Assembly (NCBI GenBank): GCA_964420125.1
Contig: CAYQQQ010000032.1
Span: forward strand, 1-42,405
Source: CAYQQQ01 sp964420125
GTDB taxonomy: Bacteria; Actinomycetota; Acidimicrobiia; Acidimicrobiales; Microtrichaceae
Direction: 5' to 3'
Length of the DNA stretch: 42,405 nucleotides
Notes under the pieces: generated by a model
The model's database searches: none
Seen by the model: the letters and a program-made list of their open reading frames with translations, nothing else
Told to the model about the DNA's origin: nothing
Part shown: piece after piece, positions 1-6,802 of the stretch
Position numbering within the stretch: position 1 is the first letter of the stretch
Layout: the number at the start of each line of letters is the position of its first letter
Position numbers and translations under genes: made by a program

Positions 1-2
1 AA

Positions 3-722
3 CCGGGGGCCAGCCCCCAACCTGCGGGCGCGGCCGGCCGCGCCTACCTCGTGGTTCCCGAGGAGGGCCCCGGTCCTGGGGTGCTGGTGCTGCACTCCTG
101 GTGGGGGCTCACACGTGGCGTCAAGGACCAGGTGGAGGCCCTCGCGGACGCCGGGTTCAGCGCGCTGGCGCCCGACCTGCTGGGCGGTGCCCTCCCCGAG
201 ACGGCGGCCGAGGCGGCGGCGGGGCTCCAGGACACCTCGGCCGACGTCACCGCCGGGCTGATCCTGTCGAGCGTCGTCGCCCTCCGGGCTCGCAGCGCCG
301 ATCCCGAGGCTCCCGTCGGGGTGGTCGGCTACTCCATGGGCGGCTCGTGGGCGCTGTGGACCGCCACCCGCCAGCCGGCGAGCGTGGCGGCGGTGGTCGA
401 CTACTACGGCCACACCAATCTCGATGTCGCGGACCTGCGGGCGCAGGTGCTGTGCCACTTCGCCGAGGACGATCCGCTGGTGTCCGGGGACGACGCGGTG
501 GAGCTGCAGGCCCACCTGCTGCTGCTGGAGCGGCCGGTGGAGGTCCACCGCTATCGGGGCGCCCGCCACTTCTTCGCCGAGACCGGGGTGCCGATGCTCG
601 ACGCCGCCGGCGAGTCGGGCACGCGCTCGCTCGAGGAGGTCGCGGCAGCGGAGCTGGCCTGGTCCCGCACGGTCCGCTTCCTCGGGGAGTCCCTCAGCCC
701 ATCTCCGCAGCTGCCGGGCTGA
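3..722 (+). CDS. Dienelactone hydrolase family protein (5' truncated by window edge)
   Basis: An alpha/beta-hydrolase of the dienelactone hydrolase family, probably cytoplasmic; members hydrolyse enol lactones or related esters. The frame is open to the left edge, and the residues before the first GTG (position 51) already look like the family's N-terminal strand (AYLVVPEEGPGPGVLVLHSW), so the true start lies outside the window. Seen: the oxyanion-loop segment LHSWWGL, the nucleophile elbow GYSMGG with Ser where classical dienelactone hydrolases have Cys, an acid loop AEDDPLVSGDD and a terminal His in GARHFFAE. These complete a Ser/Asp/His triad. The 3' end overlaps the convergent permease gene by 29 bases. 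The substrate cannot be told; the Ser nucleophile argues for a general esterase-like role rather than true dienelactone hydrolysis. Confidence 0.85.
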   Translation, partial: PGASPQPAGAAGRAYLVVPEEGPGPGVLVLHSWWGLTRGVKDQVEALADAGFSALAPDLLGGALPETAAEAAAGLQDTSADVTAGLILSSVVALRARSADPEAPVGVVGYSMGGSWALWTATRQPASVAAVVDYYGHTNLDVADLRAQVLCHFAEDDPLVSGDDAVELQAHLLLLERPVEVHRYRGARHFFAETGVPMLDAAGESGTRSLEEVAAAELAWSRTVRFLGESLSPSPQLPG

Positions 723-1644
723 GCACCTCGTCGCCGTCCTCGCCGGCGCGCAGGGCTCGGACCGCGTCGATCGAGAGCAGCGCCAGCGCTCCCCACACCA
801 GGGTGAAGCCTGCCCACTGCGGCCCGGTCATGGTCTCGCGGAACACGAGCACCCCGAGGAGGAACTGCAGGCTCGGGGTGAGGTACTGCAGCAGTCCGAG
901 CAGCGTGAGGGGGATCCGCTGCGCTGCAGCGGCGAAGAGCGCCAGGGGCAGCGCGGTGACCACGCCGGTGCCCGCCAGCAGCACGGACATCCCGAGTCCG
1001 CCGGCGCCGAACTCGGTCCTCCCGCTCGCGCCGAGGGCGACCATCGCCGCCAGGGCGAGCGGGGAGAGCAGGAGGGTCTCCCCCGCGAGGGAGCGCGAAG
1101 CCGGCAGCTCGATGTGCTTCTTGAGGAACCCGTACAGCGAGAAGGTCACCGCCAGGCTCAACGCGATCCAGGGGACGTGGCCGTAGGCCACCCCGAGCAC
1201 GGCGACCGCCACCGTTCCGAGCGCGGCGGCGGCCCACTGGAGGGCGCGCAGCCGTTCCCTGAGCACCACGACGCCCAGCACCACGGTCAGCAGGGGGCAG
1301 ATGAAGTAGCCGAGGGCGGCCTCGACCACGCGGTCGGCTCCCACCGCCCACACGTAGATCAGCCAGTTGGTCGCCACGAGCACCGCGGCGGTGCCGAGTC
1401 GCAGGACGGTGCGCCGGTCGCGCAGCACCGCCGCCGGCCATCCCCGGTCCCGGCGGACCGCCAGGAAGGCGGCCATGGTGACCAGCGTCCACAGGACCCG
1501 GTGGCAGAGGATCTCGACCGCGGAGGTGGGTTCGAGGAGGTGGAAGTAGAGCGGGAACAGCCCCCAGAGGGCGTAGGCAGCCGCTCCGAAGCCCAACCCG
1601 GCGCGCTCGTCGGGGTGCGACGCCGTCTGCGGTGCGGCGCTCAC
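694..1644 (-). CDS. rarD: EamA/DMT-superfamily permease RarD
   Basis: Integral membrane protein of the drug/metabolite transporter superfamily, RarD subgroup, about 316 residues (E. coli RarD is close to 300). The N-terminal signature (GAAAYALWGLFPLYFHLL, then EILCHRVLWTL) is typical of RarD, followed by about ten hydrophobic segments in two EamA-type halves. The open frame runs further upstream, but hydrophobicity and family similarity begin at the GTG-GTG pair (1642-1647). I chose the GTG at 1644 because it forms a GTGA overlap with the stop of a 13-codon upstream ORF. There is no clear Shine-Dalgarno sequence, which fits translational coupling. The transported substrate is unknown (chloramphenicol sensitivity in E. 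coli named the gene). Divergent from the S1-domain gene. Confidence 0.88.
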   Translation of the reverse strand: MSAAPQTASHPDERAGLGFGAAAYALWGLFPLYFHLLEPTSAVEILCHRVLWTLVTMAAFLAVRRDRGWPAAVLRDRRTVLRLGTAAVLVATNWLIYVWAVGADRVVEAALGYFICPLLTVVLGVVVLRERLRALQWAAAALGTVAVAVLGVAYGHVPWIALSLAVTFSLYGFLKKHIELPASRSLAGETLLLSPLALAAMVALGASGRTEFGAGGLGMSVLLAGTGVVTALPLALFAAAAQRIPLTLLGLLQYLTPSLQFLLGVLVFRETMTGPQWAGFTLVWGALALLSIDAVRALRAGEDGDEVLSPAAAEMG

Positions 1645-1682
1645 CACGGCTCGCCGAGGCGGCGGAGGAGGCAGAGGTGCAC
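1641..1682 (-). CDS. Putative leaderless 13-codon upstream ORF of rarD
   Basis: On the minus strand a TACCGT hexamer (1689-1694) is followed six bases later by GTG (1680-1682). That GTG opens a short frame encoding MHLCLLRRLGEPW, whose TGA overlaps the rarD GTG as GTGA. Spacing of -10 to start codon matches other presumed leaderless starts in this window. Such short ORFs can act as leader peptides or translational couplers in actinobacteria. The single Cys and paired Arg codons could be sensed residues, but that is speculation. It may also simply be 5' UTR. Confidence 0.45.
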   Translation of the reverse strand: MHLCLLRRLGEPW

Positions 1683-1688
1683 CGTGCC

Positions 1689-1694
1689 ACGGTA
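1689..1694 (-). promoter_or_regulatory. Candidate -10 element (TACCGT) for uORF-rarD
   Basis: TACCGT on the minus strand lies six bases before the GTG of the short upstream ORF, so transcription would begin at or near that codon. No convincing -35 element is visible. Confidence 0.4.
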
Positions 1695-1731
1695 GCGGTG
1701 ACGCCGCGGTCCGGCCCTTCGAGCACCTCGG

Positions 1732-1737
1732 TACTCT
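1732..1737 (+). promoter_or_regulatory. Candidate -10 element (TACTCT) for the S1-domain gene
   Basis: TACTCT followed by seven bases and the GTG at 1745 suggests a leaderless transcript. No Shine-Dalgarno sequence precedes that GTG, which supports the reading. Confidence 0.5.
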
Positions 1738-1744
1738 GAACCTC

Positions 1745-2818
1745 GTGCCGCAGCAGCCGGCGTCGCCGCCGAACCCCCCACGCATCGGAGCGACCGCACC
1801 CACCGGCGCGGGCTCCGGGATGCCCCCACCGACGCCTCGCGAGCGCCATCGACCGGCGGTGGTGGAGGTCACCGTCGCCGACCTCGGCGACGACGAGGTC
1901 GAGGTCCGCCTGGCCGATGGTCGCACCGGCGTGGTGCCCCGCCGGGAGCTGTCGACGGAGCCGGCGGTGGGGGATCGCACGCTGGCCGCGGTGCTGGCCC
2001 GAGAGGACCCGCGAGGTCGCGTGTGCCTCTCGGTGGCATGGGCCAGGTCGGTCGAGGCGTGGGACCGGGCCGAGGCTGCCCAGCGCGACGGCACCACCTT
2101 GGTGGGAGCCGTGACCAAGGAGGTCAAGGGCGGCTACGTCGTGGATCTGGGCGTGCGTGCCTTCCTGCCCCGCTCGCTGGTGGGCGTGCTGGAGGGCGAG
2201 CCGTCGTCGCTGGTCGGCCAGCAGGTGGAGGTCTCCGTCCACGAGCTCGCCCGTGACGACGACCGGCTGGTGGTGTCGCGCCGAGACGTGCAGCGACGGG
2301 CGCAGCGCCGTGCCGAGAAGGCGGCGTGGTCGGGGATCGAGGTGGGCCAGCGGCGATCGGGTGTGGTCGTCGCCGTGGAGGACTACGGCGCCAAGGTGGA
2401 CCTGGAGCCGCTGCGCGGCCTGGTGCATCGCAGCGAGCTCAGCTGGGGGCGGCTCGGGCACCCGTCCGAGGCGGTCGCCGTGGGCGATCGCGTGGAGGTG
2501 GTGGTGCTGGAGGTCAGTCGATCCAAGCGGCGCATCGCCCTGTCGTTGCGCCAGGCGGGACCCCACCCCTTCGAGGGCCTCGAGCCCGGCGACGTGCGCG
2601 AGGCCGTCGTGGTGAAGGTGCTGGACTACGGGGTGTTCACCCGCATCGAGGGCTCCGAGGCGGAGGGCCTGGTGCACGTGAGCGAGCTGTCCACGCTCCC
2701 CGGTGCCCGGGCCGACCAGCTGGTGGTGCCGGGCGAGCAGCTCCGGGTGAAGGTGCTCTCGGTGGACCGGGAGCGCAACCGGCTCGCCCTCTCGGTGCTG
2801 CAGGCCGTCGAGGGCTGA
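1745..2818 (+). CDS. S1 RNA-binding domain protein (four S1 repeats)
   Basis: About 357 residues. After a Pro-rich N-terminus (about 1-36) come four OB-fold S1 repeats: a degenerate one (about 37-95), a second resembling domain 2 of ribosomal protein S1 (KEVKGGYVVDLGVRAFLPRSLV, about 115-185), a third (SGVVVAVEDYGAKVDLEPLRGLVHRSELSWG, about 205-270) and a fourth (VVKVLDYGVFTRIEGSEAEGLVHVSEL, about 285-355). It is therefore a single-stranded RNA-binding protein, cytosolic. Ribosomal protein S1 of actinobacteria is usually longer and acidic, so I read this as a shorter S1 paralogue rather than RpsA itself. The GTG start has a TACTCT box seven bases upstream. The gene is divergent from rarD with 100 bases between the starts. 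Confidence 0.85.
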   Translation: MPQQPASPPNPPRIGATAPTGAGSGMPPPTPRERHRPAVVEVTVADLGDDEVEVRLADGRTGVVPRRELSTEPAVGDRTLAAVLAREDPRGRVCLSVAWARSVEAWDRAEAAQRDGTTLVGAVTKEVKGGYVVDLGVRAFLPRSLVGVLEGEPSSLVGQQVEVSVHELARDDDRLVVSRRDVQRRAQRRAEKAAWSGIEVGQRRSGVVVAVEDYGAKVDLEPLRGLVHRSELSWGRLGHPSEAVAVGDRVEVVVLEVSRSKRRIALSLRQAGPHPFEGLEPGDVREAVVVKVLDYGVFTRIEGSEAEGLVHVSELSTLPGARADQLVVPGEQLRVKVLSVDRERNRLALSVLQAVEG

Positions 2819-2850
2819 GCCCGTCCCCGATCCCGCCGAGGTGGCGACCC

Positions 2851-2872
2851 GTAAGGCTCGGGTAAGGCTCGG
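2851..2872 (+). repeat. 11-bp direct repeat, GTAAGGCTCGG x2
   Basis: Two perfect head-to-tail copies of GTAAGGCTCGG (2851-2861, 2862-2872) lie in the 176-base gap upstream of the beta-helix lipoprotein gene. SARP-family activators are known to bind direct repeats with an 11-bp period, and a SARP-like gene lies one gene downstream. A regulatory role is inferred. Confidence 0.5.
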
Positions 2873-2879
2873 CTGCTAG

Positions 2880-2897
2880 CTGGGTAGTTCTACCCAG
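2880..2897. promoter_or_regulatory. 18-bp perfect palindrome (CTGGGTAGTTCTACCCAG)
   Basis: Eight-bp perfect arms around TT, eight bases after the 11-bp direct repeats and about 100 bases before the beta-helix gene. It could be an operator for a dimeric regulator or a hairpin terminating the S1-domain transcript. It lacks a following T tract, so I favour an operator. Confidence 0.4.
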
Positions 2898-2994
2898 TTC
2901 AACCAGATCGTCTGCGCCGCCGATGAACAGGGTCGGCGTGCCGGGGCTCGACCCAGGGTGGGGCGGGCGGTCGCCGACAACCGAAGGGGCAACG

Positions 2995-4776
2995 ATGGCG
3001 GGACATCGCAGCGCGCCGACCGAGCGCGCACAGGGGCGGGGATCCAGGGAGATGCAGCGACGCCGAGATCGGCATCCGGTTCGCCGCCGGTGGGTGCTGG
3101 CGCTGGCGGTGGTGGCCTCCGCAGTGGCTGCGTCGTGCCAGCCCCGGCCGCCGGCCACCGCCACGACCACGGTGCGGCCGAGCACCACGACCACGGTGCG
3201 GCCGAGCACCACGACCACGGTGCGGCCGAGCACCACCACCACGGTGCGGCCGAGCACCACCACGTCGTCGACCACCACCACGACCACGTCGACCACCACC
3301 ACGTCGACCACCACCTCCACGACCGTTCCCCCCAGTCCCGTGGACCCCTCCGGTCGCTTCGTGATCGCCGCCGGACCGCTCCAGACCCTCTGGGTCGACC
3401 CCGTGCACGGCTCCGATGCCAACAGCGGAGCCAGCGCGGCGCAGGCCCTGCGGTCACCGGCGGAGGCCTGGCGGCGCATCCCTGCGTCCCAGGTGCTCAC
3501 GACCGGCTACCGCATCCTGCTGCAGCCCGGCACCTACCCCTCCGACCTGCTGCCCTCCTACATGGAGCACCGCTGGGGCACCGCCACCGCACCGGTGGTG
3601 ATCGAGGCGGCGTCGGGGCGCGGCTCCGCCGTGCTCACCGGTGACCTCAACGTGTTCGACGTGCGCCACCTCTACCTGCTGGGGCTCACCATCGATCGCA
3701 GCGGCGACGCGTTCCACTGCGAGCGCTGCAGCTACGTGCTGGTCCGCGACAGCCGTCTCGACGGGCGCGGCGGAGCCCACGAGACCGTCAAGGTGAACCA
3801 GTCCGACCACGTCTACCTGGAGGACTCCGAGATCTCCGGTGCGTGGGACAACGCCATCGACTTCGTGGCGGTGGCCGAGGGTCACATGGTCGCCAACGAG
3901 ATCCACGACGCCGAGGACTGGTGCGCCTACGCCAAGGGCGGCAGCTCCGGAATCCGGGTGATCGGCAACGAGATCCACCACTGCGGCACCGGCGGGTTCA
4001 CCTCGGGGCAGGGGACGGGCTTCGAGTTCATGGTCGCCCCCTGGCTGCACTACGAGACCTACGGCATCACCGCGGCGAACAACGTGATCCACGACACCGA
4101 GGGCGCGGGTCTCGGCGTGAACGGCGGCTACAACGTCGTGTACGCCTACAACACCCTCTACCGGGTGGGATCCCGGAGCCACACCGTCGAGTTCGTCCAC
4201 GGGGGTCGCGGCTGCGATGGCGACACCGCCACCTGTGCCGCCCACCGGGCGCTGGGCGGCTGGGGGAGCACGGCGTCGGAGGGCCAGTACATCCCGAGCC
4301 GGCACGTGGTGTTCGCCAACAACGTGGTCTACAACCCAGCGGGGTTCGCCAGCCGGTGGCAGCACTTCCAGGTCGCAGGGCCGCTGACGCCTCCCAGCGG
4401 CACCGGTGTGCTGTCGCCGTCGAGGGCGGACGACGACCTGCGGATCACGGGCAACGTGATCTTCAACGGCGCATCGGACATGCCCCTCGGCTTCGACGAC
4501 GGCTGCGCGGCCTCGAACCCCACCTGCAACGAGGCGCTGGTTCGGACCCAGAACCTGATCAACGCCGTGGAGCCGACCCTGGTCGATCCCGCGAACGGCC
4601 GGTGGGAGCCCGCACCGGCCAGCCCGCTGCGCACCACGACTGCTGTCGCAGTGCCGATGTGGGGCTGGGCAGATGCCCCAGCCGGCGTCCCGGCGGTGAC
4701 CCCCACGGCGCTGGGCGTCGACCGTGCCGGGACCGCCCGGTCGGGTTGGGGCCATCCCGGCGCCTACGAGCCGTGA
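2995..4776 (+). CDS. Secreted right-handed beta-helix lipoprotein with Thr-rich tether
   Basis: About 593 residues. The Arg-rich N-terminus, hydrophobic segment WVLALAVVASAVAAS and lipobox Cys near residue 48 (VAASC) indicate a lipoprotein exported to the cell surface. A low-complexity tether (about 54-115) contains four copies of TTTTVRPS followed by Thr/Ser runs. The rest is a pectate-lyase-like parallel beta-helix: the entry motif WVDPVHGSDANSGASAAQALRSP-like segment, LQPGTY, then repeated coils such as VIGNEIHHCG, AANNVIHDTEGAG and FANNVVYNP. Family members bind or cleave polysaccharides; I cannot identify catalytic residues. Several Cys pairs (CERC, CDGDTATC, CAASNPTC) may form disulfides. 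ATG at 2995 is chosen for its Shine-Dalgarno sequence (GAAGGGG); ATG at 3052 is an alternative that gives a shorter n-region. Confidence 0.8.
   Translation: MAGHRSAPTERAQGRGSREMQRRRDRHPVRRRWVLALAVVASAVAASCQPRPPATATTTVRPSTTTTVRPSTTTTVRPSTTTTVRPSTTTSSTTTTTTSTTTTSTTTSTTVPPSPVDPSGRFVIAAGPLQTLWVDPVHGSDANSGASAAQALRSPAEAWRRIPASQVLTTGYRILLQPGTYPSDLLPSYMEHRWGTATAPVVIEAASGRGSAVLTGDLNVFDVRHLYLLGLTIDRSGDAFHCERCSYVLVRDSRLDGRGGAHETVKVNQSDHVYLEDSEISGAWDNAIDFVAVAEGHMVANEIHDAEDWCAYAKGGSSGIRVIGNEIHHCGTGGFTSGQGTGFEFMVAPWLHYETYGITAANNVIHDTEGAGLGVNGGYNVVYAYNTLYRVGSRSHTVEFVHGGRGCDGDTATCAAHRALGGWGSTASEGQYIPSRHVVFANNVVYNPAGFASRWQHFQVAGPLTPPSGTGVLSPSRADDDLRITGNVIFNGASDMPLGFDDGCAASNPTCNEALVRTQNLINAVEPTLVDPANGRWEPAPASPLRTTTAVAVPMWGWADAPAGVPAVTPTALGVDRAGTARSGWGHPGAYEP
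3161..3256 (+). repeat. 24-bp coding tandem repeat (Thr-rich tether)
   Basis: About four near-identical 24-bp units encoding TTTTVRPS, followed by irregular ACC/ACG/TCG runs to about 3325. They lie in frame inside the beta-helix lipoprotein gene and encode the wall-spanning linker. Copy number is likely to vary between strains. Confidence 0.8.
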
Positions 4777-4777
4777 C

Positions 4778-4800
4778 CCCCGCCGCGGCGTGCAGCGGGG
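4778..4800 (+). terminator. Possible hairpin after the beta-helix gene
   Basis: CCCCGC and GCGGGG arms with an 11-base interior directly follow the stop codon. There is no T tract, so intrinsic termination is uncertain and read-through into the regulator gene is possible. Confidence 0.3.
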
Positions 4801-4833
4801 TGTAAGGCCACGGAGCACGGGTTGTCCACTCCG

Positions 4834-4849
4834 GTGACCCTCGAGTCAC
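4834..4849. promoter_or_regulatory. Inverted repeat GTGAC-N6-GTCAC before the SARP-like gene
   Basis: Five-bp perfect arms immediately upstream of the GGAG ribosome binding site at 4851. It might be an autoregulatory operator; arms this short can occur by chance. Confidence 0.25.
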
Positions 4850-4859
4850 AGGAGCGGTG

Positions 4860-6722
4860 ATGACCAAGAACTTCGCGAGCGGGGTGGGGCCCCTCCCGGG
4901 CCCGGGCGAGACCAGCCTGCCATGGCTGCTGGCCCGGGCCCGGCTGCAGGAGGTGGTGGCGTCGGTCGCCTCCTCCGGGCACGCACCGTCGGTGTGGCAG
5001 GGCGTGTTCGCCCTCGATGCGTCGGTCCGTCTGGGAGATGCCGGCCTTGCGGACATCGAGGCGATGGCCGACATGCTGTCACGCACCCCCTTCGAGGACG
5101 AGGTGCGTCCCTGGCTGGCTGCGCTGCGAGCCGAGCACCTCCTGTGGCGCGCCGACCTCCGTGCGGTGTCGATCGCCGCGCCCCTGATCGACGAGCTGCC
5201 CTCCGGACCGCTCGTGCCGCTGCGCCTCCTCGTTCCTCGGGCGCGGGTGCGGCGGATCATGGGGTGCGCTGCGATCTTCGGCGGCGAGCACGTGCGCTCG
5301 GGCCAGCTCATGGCGGACGCGGCGGCCGACTTCGGTCTCGCCGGCTGGACGGCGGAGCGCTCGTTGACCCTGGCCGTGCACGCGGTGCTGCACGTCGGGG
5401 TGTTCATGGACGACTTCGAGCTCATGTGGTCGGTGCTGCGCGACGCGACTGCCAGCCTCGAGGAGCTGGGTTCGCCTCTGGTTCGAGAGGTCGCGTTCGG
5501 CGCCGCAACGGTGGCGCTGGCCGCCGGTGAGCCCGAGTGGATGTGGCGTTCGCTCGATCGGCTCCCACCGGCTGGTGCGCCGCCGTCGTTGCCCGCTCTG
5601 GGGGCCGAGGTGCTGCGGCGGTTCGCGACCATGCTGGGCTCCGGTTGCCGCGAGGCTGACGTCGAGCGCCTCGCAGGAGCCCTCGCGGAGCTGCGACGTC
5701 GCTACCCGCAACCCGCACGGATGCTGACGGTGACCGCAGCGCACGTGTTCTGCGATCTCGGGCGCGCCCCGCTGGCGCGCGCCTGGGGAGAGGTGGCGGA
5801 GCACGGCGCGGAGGGAGAGCTGCTCGGCACCCGCGACCGGGAGGCCCTGTGGCTCCGACTTCGGTTGCTCGAGGGCGATCCGACGGCGTCCGAAGCGCTC
5901 TGGCCGTACCTGGAAGGGGTGCACCGCGACGGACTCGAGCGGGACGCGGCCATGAAGGCGGCGCGGATGGCCGCGGACTGCCGGCGTACGGGCCGTCAGC
6001 CGGAGGCGGCAGCCCTCGAGTCGTGGAGCAGGAAGCGTCGTCCCGACGACGGCGCGCTCACCGTGTGGGAGGCGTGGTGGACTTCGGAGGCCGGCGGTCT
6101 CGGTCCGGAGCCGTCCGAGTCGGTGGAGGTGCGGCTCCTCGACACCCACGCAGGTGTGGTCCGCGACGGGCAGCTCCGTCGGCTGAAGGGCAACACCGCC
6201 CGACTGCTCGTGGTGCTGGTGACGGCGGAGGGGGAGGTCGGCACCGAGGCGCTGATCGATCGCCTCTGGCCGGACACGGACCTCGATGCCGGGCGGAACC
6301 GACTCAACGTGACGGTCCACCGTCTCCGCCGTGCGCTGGGTGGTGAGCGGAGCGTGATCTCGCGCACCCGCGCCGCGGTGCGCTTCGCCCCACCGCCGGA
6401 GTGGAAGGTCGACGTCTGGGAGTTCCGTCGACTGGCCCGCGGCGACGGCTCGGAGCGGACGGTGGCTGCCGAGCTGTACCGCCACCACCTCTGCAGCCAC
6501 CAGCTCGCCCACGACGAGGTGGTGGTGGCCGAGCGGCTGGTGCTCGAGGCGTGGTTGACGCGACTGCTGCTGCAGCTGGCCGACGATCCCCGGACGGATC
6601 CCGTGAAGCTGGCCGAGCAGGCCATCCGACTCGAGGTGAGCGATCCGGCTCTGACCGACTCGCTGGCGCGGCGCCTGGTGGCTGCGGATCACCTCGCCCT
6701 GGCCGACCAGCTCCAGGGATGA
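4860..6722 (+). CDS. SARP/BTAD-like transcriptional regulator with helical N-terminal domain
   Basis: About 620 residues. Residues 1-410 are Leu/Ala-rich helical repeats resembling TPR-like sensor or scaffold domains. Residues about 422-510 form an OmpR/SARP-type winged helix: the segment VGTEALIDRLWPDTDLDAGRN followed by RLNVTVHRLRRALGG is characteristic of the recognition helix region. Residues 515-605 (DVWEFRRLARGDG, then helices) match the start of a bacterial transcriptional activator domain. The order is reversed from classical SARPs, where the winged helix is N-terminal, but resembles large LuxR/MalT-like activators. No NTP-binding loop is visible. I chose ATG 4860 over GTG 4857 because GGAG lies five bases before it. 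Its target may be the upstream beta-helix gene, which carries 11-bp direct repeats. Confidence 0.75.
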   Translation: MTKNFASGVGPLPGPGETSLPWLLARARLQEVVASVASSGHAPSVWQGVFALDASVRLGDAGLADIEAMADMLSRTPFEDEVRPWLAALRAEHLLWRADLRAVSIAAPLIDELPSGPLVPLRLLVPRARVRRIMGCAAIFGGEHVRSGQLMADAAADFGLAGWTAERSLTLAVHAVLHVGVFMDDFELMWSVLRDATASLEELGSPLVREVAFGAATVALAAGEPEWMWRSLDRLPPAGAPPSLPALGAEVLRRFATMLGSGCREADVERLAGALAELRRRYPQPARMLTVTAAHVFCDLGRAPLARAWGEVAEHGAEGELLGTRDREALWLRLRLLEGDPTASEALWPYLEGVHRDGLERDAAMKAARMAADCRRTGRQPEAAALESWSRKRRPDDGALTVWEAWWTSEAGGLGPEPSESVEVRLLDTHAGVVRDGQLRRLKGNTARLLVVLVTAEGEVGTEALIDRLWPDTDLDAGRNRLNVTVHRLRRALGGERSVISRTRAAVRFAPPPEWKVDVWEFRRLARGDGSERTVAAELYRHHLCSHQLAHDEVVVAERLVLEAWLTRLLLQLADDPRTDPVKLAEQAIRLEVSDPALTDSLARRLVAADHLALADQLQG

Positions 6723-6786
6723 GGGAGTTGAGGCGCCGCCGCGCACGTCGATCGGCGGGGTTCCCGACGCCCCGGAGCGTCGCCGC

Positions 6787-6792
6787 TACACT
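6787..6792 (+). promoter_or_regulatory. Candidate -10 element (TACACT) for the SF2 helicase
   Basis: TACACT ends ten bases before the chosen ATG and there is no Shine-Dalgarno sequence, suggesting a transcript with an almost absent leader. Confidence 0.4.
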
Positions 6793-6802
6793 GCGGCGTT
6801 CC

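Noticed and set aside
3161..3325. CRISPR-like or minisatellite repeat array
   Set aside because: The repeats have no spacers, keep the reading frame and encode a Thr-rich tether of a surface lipoprotein.
3454..4818. 454-residue antisense frame over the beta-helix gene
   Set aside because: Low-complexity His/Val/Gly composition, no domain, fully covered by a well-supported sense gene.
6719..6802. Start of the SF2 helicase at the ATG overlapping the regulator stop (ATGA)
   Set aside because: The added 28 residues are Arg-rich without similarity, and a TACACT promoter box lies inside them; kept only as an alternative.
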